From positions 1,240,001 to 1,304,000 of the forward strand of contig NZ_JPOO01000001.1 of NCBI RefSeq assembly GCF_000733925.1: 64,000 nt of DNA, written 5' to 3'. This document shows positions 25,627 through 33,807 of this stretch, in pieces (positions within the stretch are counted from its first letter, which is position 1; every line of letters begins with the position of its first letter). This DNA is from Arenibacter algicola. GTDB taxonomy: Bacteria > Bacteroidota > Bacteroidia > Flavobacteriales > Flavobacteriaceae. Both the position numbers and the translations under genes were made by a program. Below the pieces are notes generated by a model. That model was not told where the DNA came from. It was given only the letters and a program-made list of their open reading frames with translations, and did not search any database.

Positions 25627-25806
25627 TTTATTAGTGAAACTCAATTTTGAGAAGTCAGTAAGACGCACTGAAAATTGCAAGTTGAACTAATCCCGCCTTT
25701 TTTGGCGGGATCTAGGTTCGATACCTCGACCCTTGGGTCGATTCCTATTATTGGGTTCAGGGCCTGCCTTTGTCAGACAGGCTTGCCCTGAGGTTTTATC
25801 CCTTTT
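25627..25806. repeat. Triple-hairpin intergenic repeat, copy A
   Basis: About 180 bases that recur at 34707. Three inverted repeats follow each other: TCCCGCC (25691) with GGCGGGA (25704) around a T-loop; TCGACCCTTGGGTCGA (25726-25741); and TCAGGGC (25757) with GCCCTGA (25785), with a GCCTG/CAGGC pair inside. It lies between the peptide gene and the ars operon. It looks like a mobile or REP-type intergenic element or a compound terminator. Confidence 0.8.
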
Positions 25807-25852
25807 ATTTTACGGCCTACGAAATTCTTTATGGCCCTAAATTTTCTATGTT

Positions 25853-26902
25853 TTATGTTGTGACTTTGGGATAATACCTTTTTCGCAACCCAAAAGCCAC
25901 ACGGACCAATAAAATTAATGCGGGAACTTCCACCAAAGGACCAATGACTCCTGCGAATGCCTGTCCCGAATTTAATCCAAATACGGCTATGGCTACGGCT
26001 ATGGCCAATTCAAAATTGTTCCCGGCCGCTGTGAAGGCCACCGAGGCCGTTTTATCATAATCTGCACCCATGGCTTTGGTGAAGAAAAAGCCAATAATAA
26101 ACATCAGCGTAAAATAGATGAGTAAAGGAACAGCTATGATAAGTACATCCATGGGTATCTCTACAATCATTTCACCTTTTAAGGAAAACATGACCACTAT
26201 GGTAAACAATAGGGCAATCAGGGTCATTGGGGATATGGTAGGGATAAATGTATTGGAGTACCATTCTTCACCTTTCTGTTTAACCAGGATCAATCTACTT
26301 AAAAAACCAAGGGCAAACGGAATTCCTAAGTAAATAGCTACGCTTTCGGCTATAGTTGCAATAGAAATATCTACTATTGCCCCTTCAAATCCAAAATAGG
26401 GCGGAAGCACGGTAATAAAGATCCAGGCATAAAAACTGTAGGCAAATACTTGAAATATACTATTAAGGGCTACTAGTCCTGCTCCGTATTCGCTACTGCC
26501 TTCTGCCAGATCGTTCCAAACAAGTACCATGGCAATGCAACGCGCCAAACCAATAAGTATGAGTCCAACCATATACTCGGGATAACCTCTTAAAAAAGTA
26601 ATGGCTAGTGCAAACATTAGTATTGGTCCAACAATCCAATTGAGGACTAGGGAAATGGATAAAATCCTAGTGTTTTTAAAAACCTTGGGCAAAAGGGAAT
26701 AGTCTACCTTGGCCAAGGGTGGATACATCATTAGGATAAGTCCTATGGCAATTGGGATATTGGTAGCTCCACTGCTAAAGCTATTGATTATTTTAGGAAA
26801 GCCAGGTGCAAAATAGCCTATGCCCACTCCCAAAGCCATTGCCAAAAAAATCCATAAGGTAAGATAGCTATCCAGAAAACTTAATTTTTTGTTCGAGGCC
26901 AT
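25853..26902 (-). CDS. acr3: ACR3-type arsenite efflux permease
   Basis: The 349-residue membrane protein has ten hydrophobic segments and the conserved ACR3 stretch LARCIAMVLVWNDLAEGSSEYGAGLVALNS, with the Cys known in the family for arsenite recognition. It expels As(III) using the proton gradient. It is the last gene of an arsR-DUF6428-arsC-acr3 operon and starts 3 bases after the reductase gene. Confidence 0.93.
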   Translation of the reverse strand: MASNKKLSFLDSYLTLWIFLAMALGVGIGYFAPGFPKIINSFSSGATNIPIAIGLILMMYPPLAKVDYSLLPKVFKNTRILSISLVLNWIVGPILMFALAITFLRGYPEYMVGLILIGLARCIAMVLVWNDLAEGSSEYGAGLVALNSIFQVFAYSFYAWIFITVLPPYFGFEGAIVDISIATIAESVAIYLGIPFALGFLSRLILVKQKGEEWYSNTFIPTISPMTLIALLFTIVVMFSLKGEMIVEIPMDVLIIAVPLLIYFTLMFIIGFFFTKAMGADYDKTASVAFTAAGNNFELAIAVAIAVFGLNSGQAFAGVIGPLVEVPALILLVRVAFGLRKRYYPKVTT

Positions 26903-26905
26903 TAA

Positions 26906-27538
26906 TTATGATTTTATTTGGGCAAATACGTACATTAATTCGGTTGCAATTTGAAGGCTTCTTTCCTGATACTTTTCTGCCTGTTGCGAAGTATTGTCAA
27001 ATGCCTTTGGATCCTCAAAGGTTATAGGGATACGCTTTTCGGCACCAGCTATAAACGGACAGCCCCCATCGGCCTGTGAACAGGTCATGACTGCGGCGAA
27101 TTCCGATTTGGGATTAAAGTCATCATCCAATTTCTTTGAAAAACCTATTACTGCAGGTTCGTTATCGGCATATTTTATGCTGTAAATAGGATTTTTCCCT
27201 TCCGATATGGTTTCTATTTGAAATCCTGTATTCTTTAGCGTTTGTGCCACCATGGGAAATAAGGCCGTGGATTCTGTTCCGCCCGAATAGCACTGTACAT
27301 TCTTTACGTTAAAATAGAAGGCCAGTGTTTGCGCCCAGACTTGTGATAAGTGACTCCTCCTGGAGTTATGGGTACAAATAAAATTAATTCTTATGGGTTC
27401 TAGGGTATCGGTTTTGGACTGAATAAAATCGGCAAGTGGCTTTAAAATTTCTTTACGCTCCTCACTTATTTTGTCAGTGTTTAGTTTGGAGATAGCCTGC
27501 TGTATTTGGTCAAATAACTTCGTTTTTACTGTGGTCAT
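26906..27538 (-). CDS. Arsenate reductase, low-molecular-weight PTP type
   Basis: The 210-residue protein has the CX5R phosphatase loop in FICTHNSRRSHLSQVW (about residues 48-63), the mark of the LMW-PTP-like arsenate reductases. It reduces As(V) to As(III), which Acr3 then exports. At 210 residues it is longer than the 130-140 of classical ArsC, with an N-terminal helical extension of about 45 residues that is usual in the Bacteroidota form. Three bases separate it from acr3. Confidence 0.9.
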   Translation of the reverse strand: MTTVKTKLFDQIQQAISKLNTDKISEERKEILKPLADFIQSKTDTLEPIRINFICTHNSRRSHLSQVWAQTLAFYFNVKNVQCYSGGTESTALFPMVAQTLKNTGFQIETISEGKNPIYSIKYADNEPAVIGFSKKLDDDFNPKSEFAAVMTCSQADGGCPFIAGAEKRIPITFEDPKAFDNTSQQAEKYQERSLQIATELMYVFAQIKS

Positions 27539-27568
27539 TGAATATAATTTATAGTGTGGTCAAAAAAT

Positions 27569-28042
27569 TTAACAGCATCCGGAGTTGGGAGTACAACAAT
27601 TTGCTGAGGTCTCTTGTAATTGGGAAAGTTTTACTCTCGGTTTTTCTGCAGGAATCCCACAGTTGTCCTTAGCCAAACAATCTGTATGTTTGGTGGCCAA
27701 AAGAAAGTTGGTACCGTCAAAGTCCAGTCCAAATTTTTGTATGGTATCTCCTTGGTATTCCACTTCAATTTCCAAATCCCCAATTTCCAACACCTTTTCC
27801 GATAGTTCAATAATATGAACCAATTTTTCTGGATGCAGGCGGTGGTCATAGTCGCTGGAATCCCAGAGCTGAAAATTTACAACTTCCTCTTTGCGAACCG
27901 TTCCGCCACAGTCTATGAAGTTCTTGGTGATTTTACCTACTTCGGTAACGTGAAAATGACTGGGTACTAGTTTACCATTTGGTAATTGGAATGCAATCGT
28001 ATTCAAATTTCCTAAAATTGATTTGATTTCTGATAGTTTCAT
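27569..28042 (-). CDS. DUF6428 protein of the arsenic operon
   Basis: The 157-residue protein belongs to the DUF6428 family found in ars operons of Bacteroidota. The N-terminal part has a beta-rich fold with SHFHVTEVG (His-x-His). The C-terminus is Cys-rich (DCLAKDNCG, then NCCTPNSGCC), which fits metalloid binding. A role as arsenite carrier or sensor is plausible but untested. It lies 47 bases after arsR; that gap has two GCGAT repeats (28066-28088 region) that might be a second regulator site. Confidence 0.82.
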   Translation of the reverse strand: MKLSEIKSILGNLNTIAFQLPNGKLVPSHFHVTEVGKITKNFIDCGGTVRKEEVVNFQLWDSSDYDHRLHPEKLVHIIELSEKVLEIGDLEIEVEYQGDTIQKFGLDFDGTNFLLATKHTDCLAKDNCGIPAEKPRVKLSQLQETSANCCTPNSGCC

Positions 28043-28089
28043 TTTATTATTTGTTTATTGCGATGATGCGATTAATGAATTTAAATTTT

Positions 28090-28422
28090 TTAGCAGCAAT
28101 CCCCTTGTTTAGCAATGTCCTGATTTAGAAATTGATTAATAATCTCCTTCATTTCTATCCATTTTTCTGTATTTATACAGTAGCAGACGCTGGTACCTTC
28201 AACATTTCCTTTAATGAGCCCCAAGAGTTTTAATTCTTTTAGGTGTTGGGATATGGTAGGCTGTGCCAATCCAATTTCGCTTACCAGATCCCCGCATACA
28301 CAGGTGTTCAGTTTAAAAAGATATTGTAGAATGGCTACTCTGGCCGGATGTCCAAAGACCTTTGCAAAACTGGCAATTTCATTTTGTTGGTCCGAAAATA
28401 TTTCTGTTTTGGCTAAACCCAT
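28090..28422 (-). CDS. arsR: ArsR-family metalloid repressor
   Basis: The start at 28422 (MGLAKTEIFSDQQ) gives a 110-residue protein; a more upstream ATG would lengthen it and cover the promoter. The winged helix includes the metal-binding motif NTCVCGDLV (compare ELCVCDL of ArsR) and the recognition helix QPTISQHLKEL. It ends in GDCC. It should repress the operon, and its predicted operator overlaps the promoter just upstream (28440-28474). Confidence 0.92.
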   Translation of the reverse strand: MGLAKTEIFSDQQNEIASFAKVFGHPARVAILQYLFKLNTCVCGDLVSEIGLAQPTISQHLKELKLLGLIKGNVEGTSVCYCINTEKWIEMKEIINQFLNQDIAKQGDCC

Positions 28423-28439
28423 TTTTGTTTCATTTATAT

Positions 28440-28474
28440 ATCGCAATATTACGATGAATATTTGATTCGACAAA
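28440..28474 (-). promoter_or_regulatory. ars operon promoter with overlapping ArsR operator
   Basis: On the minus strand there is TTTG (28474-28471), then 19 bases, then TAATATTG (28451-28444), a close match to the Bacteroidota -33 and -7 boxes. The -7 box lies inside the near-perfect 16-base palindrome ATCGTAATATTGCGAT (28440-28455, one mismatched pair), the obvious operator for the ArsR encoded 18 bases on. ArsR bound here would block the promoter directly. Confidence 0.7.
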
Positions 28475-28495
28475 CATTTTTATAATTTTTCTATC

Positions 28496-29131
28496 TTATT
28501 CTTCTTTTCTGCAAATTAGGATGGTGTGCTTTTCTGTTTGAGACCCGATTTTTGGGTAATTTAAGTGGTGCACCTCTAGGTCTGTAAATTTATGAATCGT
28601 CAGAATTTCTTTTATGGAGTCCAAATTGTGGTAATGGAAATATACCCTGTCTCCATTGGGGCCTGCTTTGAAGCCGGATTTGTCGGGGTCTCCTTCCACA
28701 AAACTTAAATAGAGTAATCCATTGCTGGAAAGTAACTTGTGCGATTCGGCAACTAATTGTACACAATTGGGAAAGGAGAGGTAGGGCAAATAAAAACCAC
28801 CAACTATTCCATCGAATAAGGTGTCTAGTTCACCGATCCGCCTACAATCCATTACCTTGAACTTAGCAGTTGGATTGTTCTTTTGGGCCAGTGCTATCAT
28901 GTTGGGCGCTATGTCGATCCCTAAAATGTTGTAGTCGGGTCTTTGGGATAAAAGATATCGCGTAATGTTTCCCGGGCCACAGCCAATTTCTAATATAGAA
29001 GCACCTTTTTTTGTTATCGATTTACAAATTATGTCATAGCTATCATTATACAAGTCCAGATCCATAAACTTGACTTGATATAGGGAAGCCATTTTGTTCC
29101 ATGTTTCGAATGTTTCTTTATAGCGGTCCAA
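28496..29131 (-). CDS. Class I SAM-dependent methyltransferase
   Basis: The 211-residue protein has motif I ILEIGCGPGNITR (about residues 46-58), acidic residue in GIDIAPNM and motif FDGIVGGFYLPYLS. It is upstream of arsR on the same strand but separated from it by the arsR promoter, so it is not part of the operon. Arsenite methyltransferase (ArsM) is unlikely, since the three conserved Cys of that family are not present. The substrate is unknown. Confidence 0.86.
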   Translation of the reverse strand: MDRYKETFETWNKMASLYQVKFMDLDLYNDSYDIICKSITKKGASILEIGCGPGNITRYLLSQRPDYNILGIDIAPNMIALAQKNNPTAKFKVMDCRRIGELDTLFDGIVGGFYLPYLSFPNCVQLVAESHKLLSSNGLLYLSFVEGDPDKSGFKAGPNGDRVYFHYHNLDSIKEILTIHKFTDLEVHHLNYPKIGSQTEKHTILICRKEE

Positions 29132-29282
29132 AAGTTTTTTTTATTATAAAGTAATTGGATATCAGGGATAAAGTTCGGTATAATCCATAAACTGGAACTT
29201 AAATATATTGTTATTCTTTTAATTTTAGAATGAAATATTAAAAATTCATAGAGGTTATAAATGTCCATAATTACTTACATCA

Positions 29283-29457
29283 ATCGATGAAATACAAATT
29301 TCAATCGTTGAAGTGATTTTGGAGACAGTTACGTTTATCGACATTTTTTTGCACTTTATCCGTGATTTTTCGGCTCAACGAAAAACAGTGCTTTTCAGCG
29401 AATCGGAACCTGGATAAGTACACTTGCCTGAGTTATATATATAACAAAACGCAAGTC
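29283..29457 (+). promoter_or_regulatory. Conserved upstream module of secreted-peptide gene, copy 2
   Basis: Same design as copy 1: ATCG boxes at 29283, 29304 and 29337 (21 and 33 apart, 121 bases before the ATG), TTTG at 29318, a T-rich element before GCAC, and a hairpin with arms ACTTGC (29422) and GCAAGT (29451) around the palindrome GTTATATATATAAC (29432-29445). The 326-base gap left of this gene, 29132-29457, contains nothing else recognisable. Confidence 0.75.
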
Positions 29458-29697
29458 ATGAAAACCATTTTAACTTTAATCTTTGTTCTTTTTATCGGAG
29501 TAGCTGCTCAAGCTCAAAACGGTGCTGCGGAAGTTAAGGTTGAAACTGTTACCATGAGCATTGCAACGACTGCAACAAAACAGGAAGTTGCCGTGAAAAG
29601 CGAAAACTCAGTTGCACGTTTGTACATGAACAAAAATTATAAGGTAATCAAAGAATTGTCTTTCACTACCAAGTTGAACAAGGCGAAACTGGCTTAA
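29458..29697 (+). CDS. Small secreted peptide, paralogue 2 of 3
   Basis: This 79-residue paralogue has the signal peptide MKTILTLIFVLFIGVAAQAQ and a mature part that differs from copies 1 and 3 mainly in two places: MSIATTATKQEV and YMNKNYKVIKELSFTTK. It is the most diverged copy. The C-terminal KLNKAKLA is unchanged. A 38-residue membrane peptide follows 53 bases downstream and is probably cotranscribed. Function unknown. Confidence 0.85.
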   Translation: MKTILTLIFVLFIGVAAQAQNGAAEVKVETVTMSIATTATKQEVAVKSENSVARLYMNKNYKVIKELSFTTKLNKAKLA

Positions 29698-29750
29698 TAT
29701 TCGGATAAAATTAATAAGGTCGCCAATCTACATTTAAGAAAAAATAAATC

Positions 29751-29867
29751 ATGATAATAATTGCCCTTCTATCCTTTTTCTGTATCTGCCTCAATTATTT
29801 GGTTGTTTTTCCAAAAACGGAAGAGGAGATAAAACCTTTAGGGAGTAAGGTGGAACTGGATAAATAG
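29751..29867 (+). CDS. Tiny membrane peptide following paralogue 2 (38 residues)
   Basis: ATG at 29751 to TAG at 29865-29867 encodes MIIIALLSFFCICLNYLVVF followed by PKTEEEIKPL and a short charged tail: one membrane helix with a charged cytoplasmic or periplasmic end. The peptide after paralogue 3 at 34565 has the same plan (MI-x2-ALL, then V-x-FPKT, then PL), so both are likely real genes. Its place after each secreted-peptide gene hints at a two-component unit. The function is unknown. Confidence 0.6.
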   Translation: MIIIALLSFFCICLNYLVVFPKTEEEIKPLGSKVELDK

Positions 29868-29912
29868 TCCGGGAAAAGAGCTTAAGTTACTTCTATTTGT
29901 TCTTTAGCCTAT

Positions 29913-30152
29913 CTAGTTACTATCTGGCAGGGTTTCAAATTCCTTTCTTTTATTTTCAAACCATTTGGCCATTGCGCCCGGAGATTTCATAAGCTCCTGC
30001 ATTTTGTTCATGGCCTCTAGATGTTCCACGTCACCCGCCTGGTACATTGCCATACCATGCTTTTTGCTTTGTTCTGCCATATCCTCGAAGGTTTCTGCCT
30101 GAAATTCCATGTCACAGGCTCCTCCCAATTGCTTGCATGTCATTGTTTTCAT
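29913..30152 (-). CDS. DUF1059 family small protein
   Basis: The 79-residue soluble protein has the DUF1059 pattern MTCKQLGGACDMEFQAETFEDMAEQSKKHG, with two Cys that might bind a metal or form a disulfide. The family is widespread and uncharacterised. The C-terminal extension of about 25 residues is helical. It is monocistronic and convergent with the small membrane peptide at 29751. Confidence 0.82.
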   Translation of the reverse strand: MKTMTCKQLGGACDMEFQAETFEDMAEQSKKHGMAMYQAGDVEHLEAMNKMQELMKSPGAMAKWFENKRKEFETLPDSN

Positions 30153-30312
30153 ATCGGAATATATTAGCTGTTAGTTTATGGTTTACCTTTTTTGCCGTAG
30201 ACTCGGGAATTGTCTTGGAAAACCTATGTTATTCGCAAATATTTAAGGCTGAGGTTACAAGATAACATAAAGACCCTGATTTTCACTGGTAAATGCCGCC
30301 TAGATTTTCATG

Positions 30313-31557
30313 TTATTGGATCTTTTTAAAAATTACCGTTCCGTTATGTCCACCAAAACCAAAGGTGTTGCTCATAGCGACATTAATTTTACTATCCATT
30401 GCATCGCCTAGTACAATGGGAAGTGATTTGGGAATCTCGGGATCAATATTGACAGTGTTGATGGTCGGGGGAATAATGTTGTTCTGAATGGCTTTTATCG
30501 CCAAAATAGCTTCAACTGCCCCAGCAGCTCCCATAAGATGTCCGGTCATAGATTTGGTGGCACTTATTTTGAGGTTTTTAAAATCGTTGTTGAAGGTTTT
30601 AACCACGGCTTTCATCTCGCTGATATCACCAACTGGAGTAGAAGTTGCATGGGCATTTAAATAGTTGATCTGCTCTGGATTTAGATGGGCTTCTTCCATG
30701 GCCAACTGCATCGCTTTAATGGCACCAATGCCATCAGGATGGGTGGCGGAAATGTGGTAGGCATCATCCGTCATGGCTGCGCCCACTATTTCGGCATAGA
30801 TCTTTGCGCCTCGCTTCTTGGCGTGTTCATATTCTTCTAGGATCAGGGCCCCGGCGCCTTCTCCCATAACGAACCCGTCCCTGTCAACATCGAATGGCCT
30901 GGATGCTTGTTGTGGAACATCATTGCGGGTAGATAATGCTTTCATGGAGCCAAATCCGCCAATGGAGGCTTCTGTAATGGGAGCTTCAGACCCTCCGGTG
31001 ACCATAACTTTGGCCTTGTTCAAGCGTATGTAATTAAAAGCATCCATGATAGCGGAGTTGGATGAGGCGCATGCGGACACTGCCGTGTAATTTATGCCCA
31101 TTAATCCAAACTTCATGGCAATCATTCCCGAAGCCATATTCACCAACATCTTGGGAATAAAAAATGGGTTGAACCGCGGATTCATTCCCCCTTTGGTAAA
31201 ATTTTTCACCTCCTCCTCGAAGGTTTGCATACCTCCCTGACCGGATCCCCAAATTACGCCTATATCAAAAGGGGATATGGACTCTATATCTATTCCACTA
31301 TCGGTAAAGGCTTCTGTAACCGAACAAAGTGCATATTGTGTAAAGGGATCGCTTCTTTTTATTTCATTGCGATCAAGGTAATTTTCGGGAGTGAAATTTT
31401 TTATTTCACTGGCGAAGGTGGTTTTGAAAAGGGAAGGGTCGAATTTTGTGATTTTTGATGCCCCTGTTTTGCCTTTTATGGCACTTTCCCAAAATTCGTT
31501 TACCGAATTTCCAATGGGGGTCAAGGCTCCTAAGCCTGTTATGACGATTCTTTTCAT
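30313..31557 (-). CDS. Beta-ketoacyl-ACP synthase II (FabF), second genomic copy
   Basis: The start at 31557 (MKRIVITGLGALTPIGNSV) is the FabF start; an ATG at 31599 adds 14 residues with no homology. The 414-residue enzyme has Cys in SACASSNSAIM, His in NAHATSTPVGD and His in MTGHLMGAAG. It makes longer fatty acids from malonyl-ACP. No carrier protein gene is next to it, so it is not the usual housekeeping acpP-fabF pair, and could be a cold- or growth-related isozyme. Neighbour on the same strand is the FrnE gene 45 bases upstream. Confidence 0.9.
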   Translation of the reverse strand: MKRIVITGLGALTPIGNSVNEFWESAIKGKTGASKITKFDPSLFKTTFASEIKNFTPENYLDRNEIKRSDPFTQYALCSVTEAFTDSGIDIESISPFDIGVIWGSGQGGMQTFEEEVKNFTKGGMNPRFNPFFIPKMLVNMASGMIAMKFGLMGINYTAVSACASSNSAIMDAFNYIRLNKAKVMVTGGSEAPITEASIGGFGSMKALSTRNDVPQQASRPFDVDRDGFVMGEGAGALILEEYEHAKKRGAKIYAEIVGAAMTDDAYHISATHPDGIGAIKAMQLAMEEAHLNPEQINYLNAHATSTPVGDISEMKAVVKTFNNDFKNLKISATKSMTGHLMGAAGAVEAILAIKAIQNNIIPPTINTVNIDPEIPKSLPIVLGDAMDSKINVAMSNTFGFGGHNGTVIFKKIQ

Positions 31558-31602
31558 ATTTTTATTTGTAGTACTTTGCCCTAAAAACGGAATTTTCAAT
31601 TC

Positions 31603-32247
31603 CTATTTTTCGAGTAGCTTCGTTAATACTTCTTTAAAAACTTCCACGGGCTGGGCCCCGGTCAATGCACTTTTGTTATTGAATACCATTGTGGGTACCG
31701 AGGAAACACCAAGACTTTGCCAATATTTCTCCTTGGCTTGAACTTGGTATCGCACATCATCACTATCCAGTCTAGCCATGGCCTCATCTGCGTTTAAGCC
31801 AACAGCTTTTAGTTCTTCAATTAAAATAGTTCTGTCCGAAACATCTTTTCTTTCGCCAAAAAACGCGTTCATCAATCTCATATTCAAATCTGTCTGTTTT
31901 CCGTATTCTTTGGCATAGTCCAATAAAATATGTGCATCCTTGGTATTGACCATCTTCATCCCGTCAAAATAGTCAAATTTAAATCCGAGTTCTCCTCCAA
32001 AATCGGTCATGCGTTCCTGGGAAAGTTTTTGCTGTTCCAAGCTGGAACCATACTTTTCTGTAATATGTTCCTGTACATTTTGACCTTCCTTGGGCATGTG
32101 CGGATTTAGTTGAAAGGGTTGCCATTCAATATCTACCTTGTCCTCAATGCCCAATTCGGAAATGGCTTGTTCCAAGCGTTTGTAACCTATGGCGCACCAT
32201 GGGCAAACCACATCTGAAATAATATCCAATTTAATTTTATCTGCCAT
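31603..32247 (-). CDS. DsbA-family oxidoreductase, FrnE type
   Basis: The 214-residue thioredoxin-fold protein has the active site VVCPWCAIGYKRLEQAI (CPWC, about residues 14-17), then the long helical insertion of the DsbA family and a cis-Pro in GVSSVPTMVFN. It has no signal peptide, so it acts in the cytosol. FrnE-like proteins are linked with oxidative stress and polyketide gene clusters. The gene precedes fabF by 45 bases. Confidence 0.88.
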   Translation of the reverse strand: MADKIKLDIISDVVCPWCAIGYKRLEQAISELGIEDKVDIEWQPFQLNPHMPKEGQNVQEHITEKYGSSLEQQKLSQERMTDFGGELGFKFDYFDGMKMVNTKDAHILLDYAKEYGKQTDLNMRLMNAFFGERKDVSDRTILIEELKAVGLNADEAMARLDSDDVRYQVQAKEKYWQSLGVSSVPTMVFNNKSALTGAQPVEVFKEVLTKLLEK

Positions 32248-32565
32248 AATTGTTAATGTTCAATAATTCACTGGAAACTTAATTAATATGTTTCCTATTT
32301 GTTTAATAAGGTTTTGGAATTGCATTGCCAGCTAATTTAGACTTGGTTCCGTACGTTGGTAAAATTAGGAAGATCTGCCAAAATCTTTGCTTCATTTGCC
32401 CTAAAGGATTGTTCAATTGGTTACAGGAATTTAAAAGTGCAAAGTTAATGAATAAAGTGCTGGTTGTATAGTTCCTGTCCTATGTTGGCAGCAATGGGAA
32501 TCGGGAGGATTTGTGGGGTATATACTTCATTACTTCCCGATTCCAATCTTGGCACTTTCGCTTAT
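32248..32565. other. Non-coding gap with a long hairpin
   Basis: No gene is seen in this 318-base gap. The only structure is an inverted repeat: GGAATCGGGA at 32497-32506 and TCCCGATTCC at 32535-32544, perfect over ten bases with a 28-base loop. It lies just after the stop codon of the AhpD-like gene at 32566 (reading leftward) and could end its transcript, although no T-run follows. Confidence 0.5.
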
Positions 32566-33129
32566 TTAATTTGATATATTTTCGGTTTTCCAAGCAAATT
32601 TTTGAAATGCCGCATCAACGGGAGTGTTGGCAATATGGTTGGAATAGTTGCTTATTACTTTTTGTGATAGACCAAGGATGATTTCCAAAACTTGTCTTTC
32701 CCCGTATCCAACGGCATAAAATCTGTTCAATTCTTCTTCCGAAATATTTCCGCGGTTCCTAACAATGGATAAGGTGGTTTCATGCAGCACCTGTAACTTT
32801 TCTGTGGGCATTGCTGCCCTATTTCTCAAGGCTTCACTTAATTCCGGATCTACCTTCATCATATGGGCTATACCGGTATGTGCCGGAATACAATAGTGAC
32901 ATTCGTGCTCCACATTTATAGTTTGCCACACTACGGTCAATTCTTCGTTGTTAAAGGAAGAGTCTACAAATAATTGGTGCAAGGTCTGATATGCCTCTAA
33001 GATGCCCGGGGAACTGGCCAATACCCCATGTAAACCAGGTATCATTCCAAAGGCCTTGACCGATTTTTGCAAAAAGGGTTTACTTTCTTCAGGTGCGGAT
33101 TCAATGTCGTGTACTTTTAATGTAGTCAT
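32566..33129 (-). CDS. Carboxymuconolactone decarboxylase / AhpD-like peroxidase-related protein
   Basis: The 187-residue protein has the AhpD-type motif HECHYCIPAHTGIAH with Cys-x2-Cys and a His three residues on, the thiol pair used by alkylhydroperoxidases of this fold. It is a helical protein of the carboxymuconolactone decarboxylase family. It lies directly downstream of a TetR gene and has a perfect palindrome in its leader (33169-33192), so it is likely controlled by that regulator. Its partner DsbA-type gene is 318 bases further. Confidence 0.85.
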   Translation of the reverse strand: MTTLKVHDIESAPEESKPFLQKSVKAFGMIPGLHGVLASSPGILEAYQTLHQLFVDSSFNNEELTVVWQTINVEHECHYCIPAHTGIAHMMKVDPELSEALRNRAAMPTEKLQVLHETTLSIVRNRGNISEEELNRFYAVGYGERQVLEIILGLSQKVISNYSNHIANTPVDAAFQKFAWKTENISN

Positions 33130-33168
33130 AATTCAATTTTTAATTTATTGCTGATTCTATTTCTATTT

Positions 33169-33192
33169 ATTTCTAAGCATTCGCTTAGAAAT
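33169..33192. promoter_or_regulatory. Candidate TetR operator before the AhpD-like gene
   Basis: Ten-base arms ATTTCTAAGC (33169-33178) and GCTTAGAAAT (33183-33192) form a perfect palindrome with a four-base spacer. It lies in the 78-base gap between the TetR gene and its downstream neighbour. No T-run follows on either strand, so it is more likely an operator than a terminator. A related site precedes the TetR gene at 33792. Confidence 0.7.
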
Positions 33193-33207
33193 TGAGTAAA
33201 AAAAATG

Positions 33208-33771
33208 TCAAAGGTTGGTAAATGCTGTTTCTATAAAATCTTCCAATTGTGTTTTGCTTAAAATTTTAGAGGCCAAGGAAAGTCCCAACATGGAGGTTCC
33301 CAAATAATTTGCTTGTTTATCAATGGTCGCTAGGTCCTTACTTTTGTCTTGTTTTAAATTATTTGCAAACAGGGTTTTAATCTCGTTAAAAAAGCACTTT
33401 AATTCCGTCATGATAATTGGATCCCCGTGCTCTCCCAATTCATTTATGGTATTGGTGACCAAACATCCCTTTTTAACTTTATCATCCTTGGAGAATTCTA
33501 AGAAATCGTAAAAGTATTGTTTAATACCAGCTACCCCGTTGTTCGATTTTTCTAGAATTTCCGTTATACGGCGTATCTTTTTTTTATAGGATTTAATGCA
33601 TTCCAAAAAAACCCCGTTCTTACTTCCGAAACTTGAATAAATAGAGAATTGGTTTATTCCCATTTCTTTTTCCAACATACGAACCGAGGTATTCTCATAC
33701 CCATTGCGCCAGAACAAGCCCATGGCTTTTTCTATTACTTCCTCTTCCTTATATTGTTTGCTTCGTGCCAT
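33208..33771 (-). CDS. TetR/AcrR-family regulator
   Basis: The start at 33771 (MARSKQYKEEEVIEKAMGLFWRNGY) gives 187 residues; the frame continues upstream, but that extra part covers the second operator. The helix-turn-helix reads NTSVRMLEKEMGINQFSIYSSFGSKNGVF. The C-terminal part is the ligand domain of the LmrA/YxaF-like type. By its two palindromic sites it likely represses itself and the AhpD-like gene. Confidence 0.88.
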   Translation of the reverse strand: MARSKQYKEEEVIEKAMGLFWRNGYENTSVRMLEKEMGINQFSIYSSFGSKNGVFLECIKSYKKKIRRITEILEKSNNGVAGIKQYFYDFLEFSKDDKVKKGCLVTNTINELGEHGDPIIMTELKCFFNEIKTLFANNLKQDKSKDLATIDKQANYLGTSMLGLSLASKILSKTQLEDFIETAFTNL

Positions 33772-33791
33772 TTTGTAAATACCGGACAAAA

Positions 33792-33807
33792 CTAAGCAGT
33801 TGCTTTG
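33792..33807. promoter_or_regulatory. Second, related TetR operator before the TetR gene
   Basis: CTAAGC (33792-33797), four bases, then GCTTTG (33802-33807) repeats the core of the palindrome at 33169 (CTAAGC-N4-GCTTAG), with one mismatch. It is 21 bases before the TetR start, where autoregulation would act. The rest of the 33772-34097 gap holds no recognisable gene. Confidence 0.6.

Noticed and set aside
28055..28080. Possible second ArsR site in the arsR-DUF6428 gap (two GCGAT repeats)
   Set aside because: The repeats are direct, not inverted, so they do not form the ArsR palindrome; mentioned under the gene but not called.
28496..29131. Arsenite methyltransferase (ArsM) next to the ars operon
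   Set aside because: The conserved Cys residues of ArsM are not present, and a promoter separates this gene from arsR.
29029..29268. 79-residue minus frame spanning the 5' end of the methyltransferase gene
   Set aside because: It overlaps the start of the real methyltransferase in another frame and lies partly in the AT-rich leader; likely chance.
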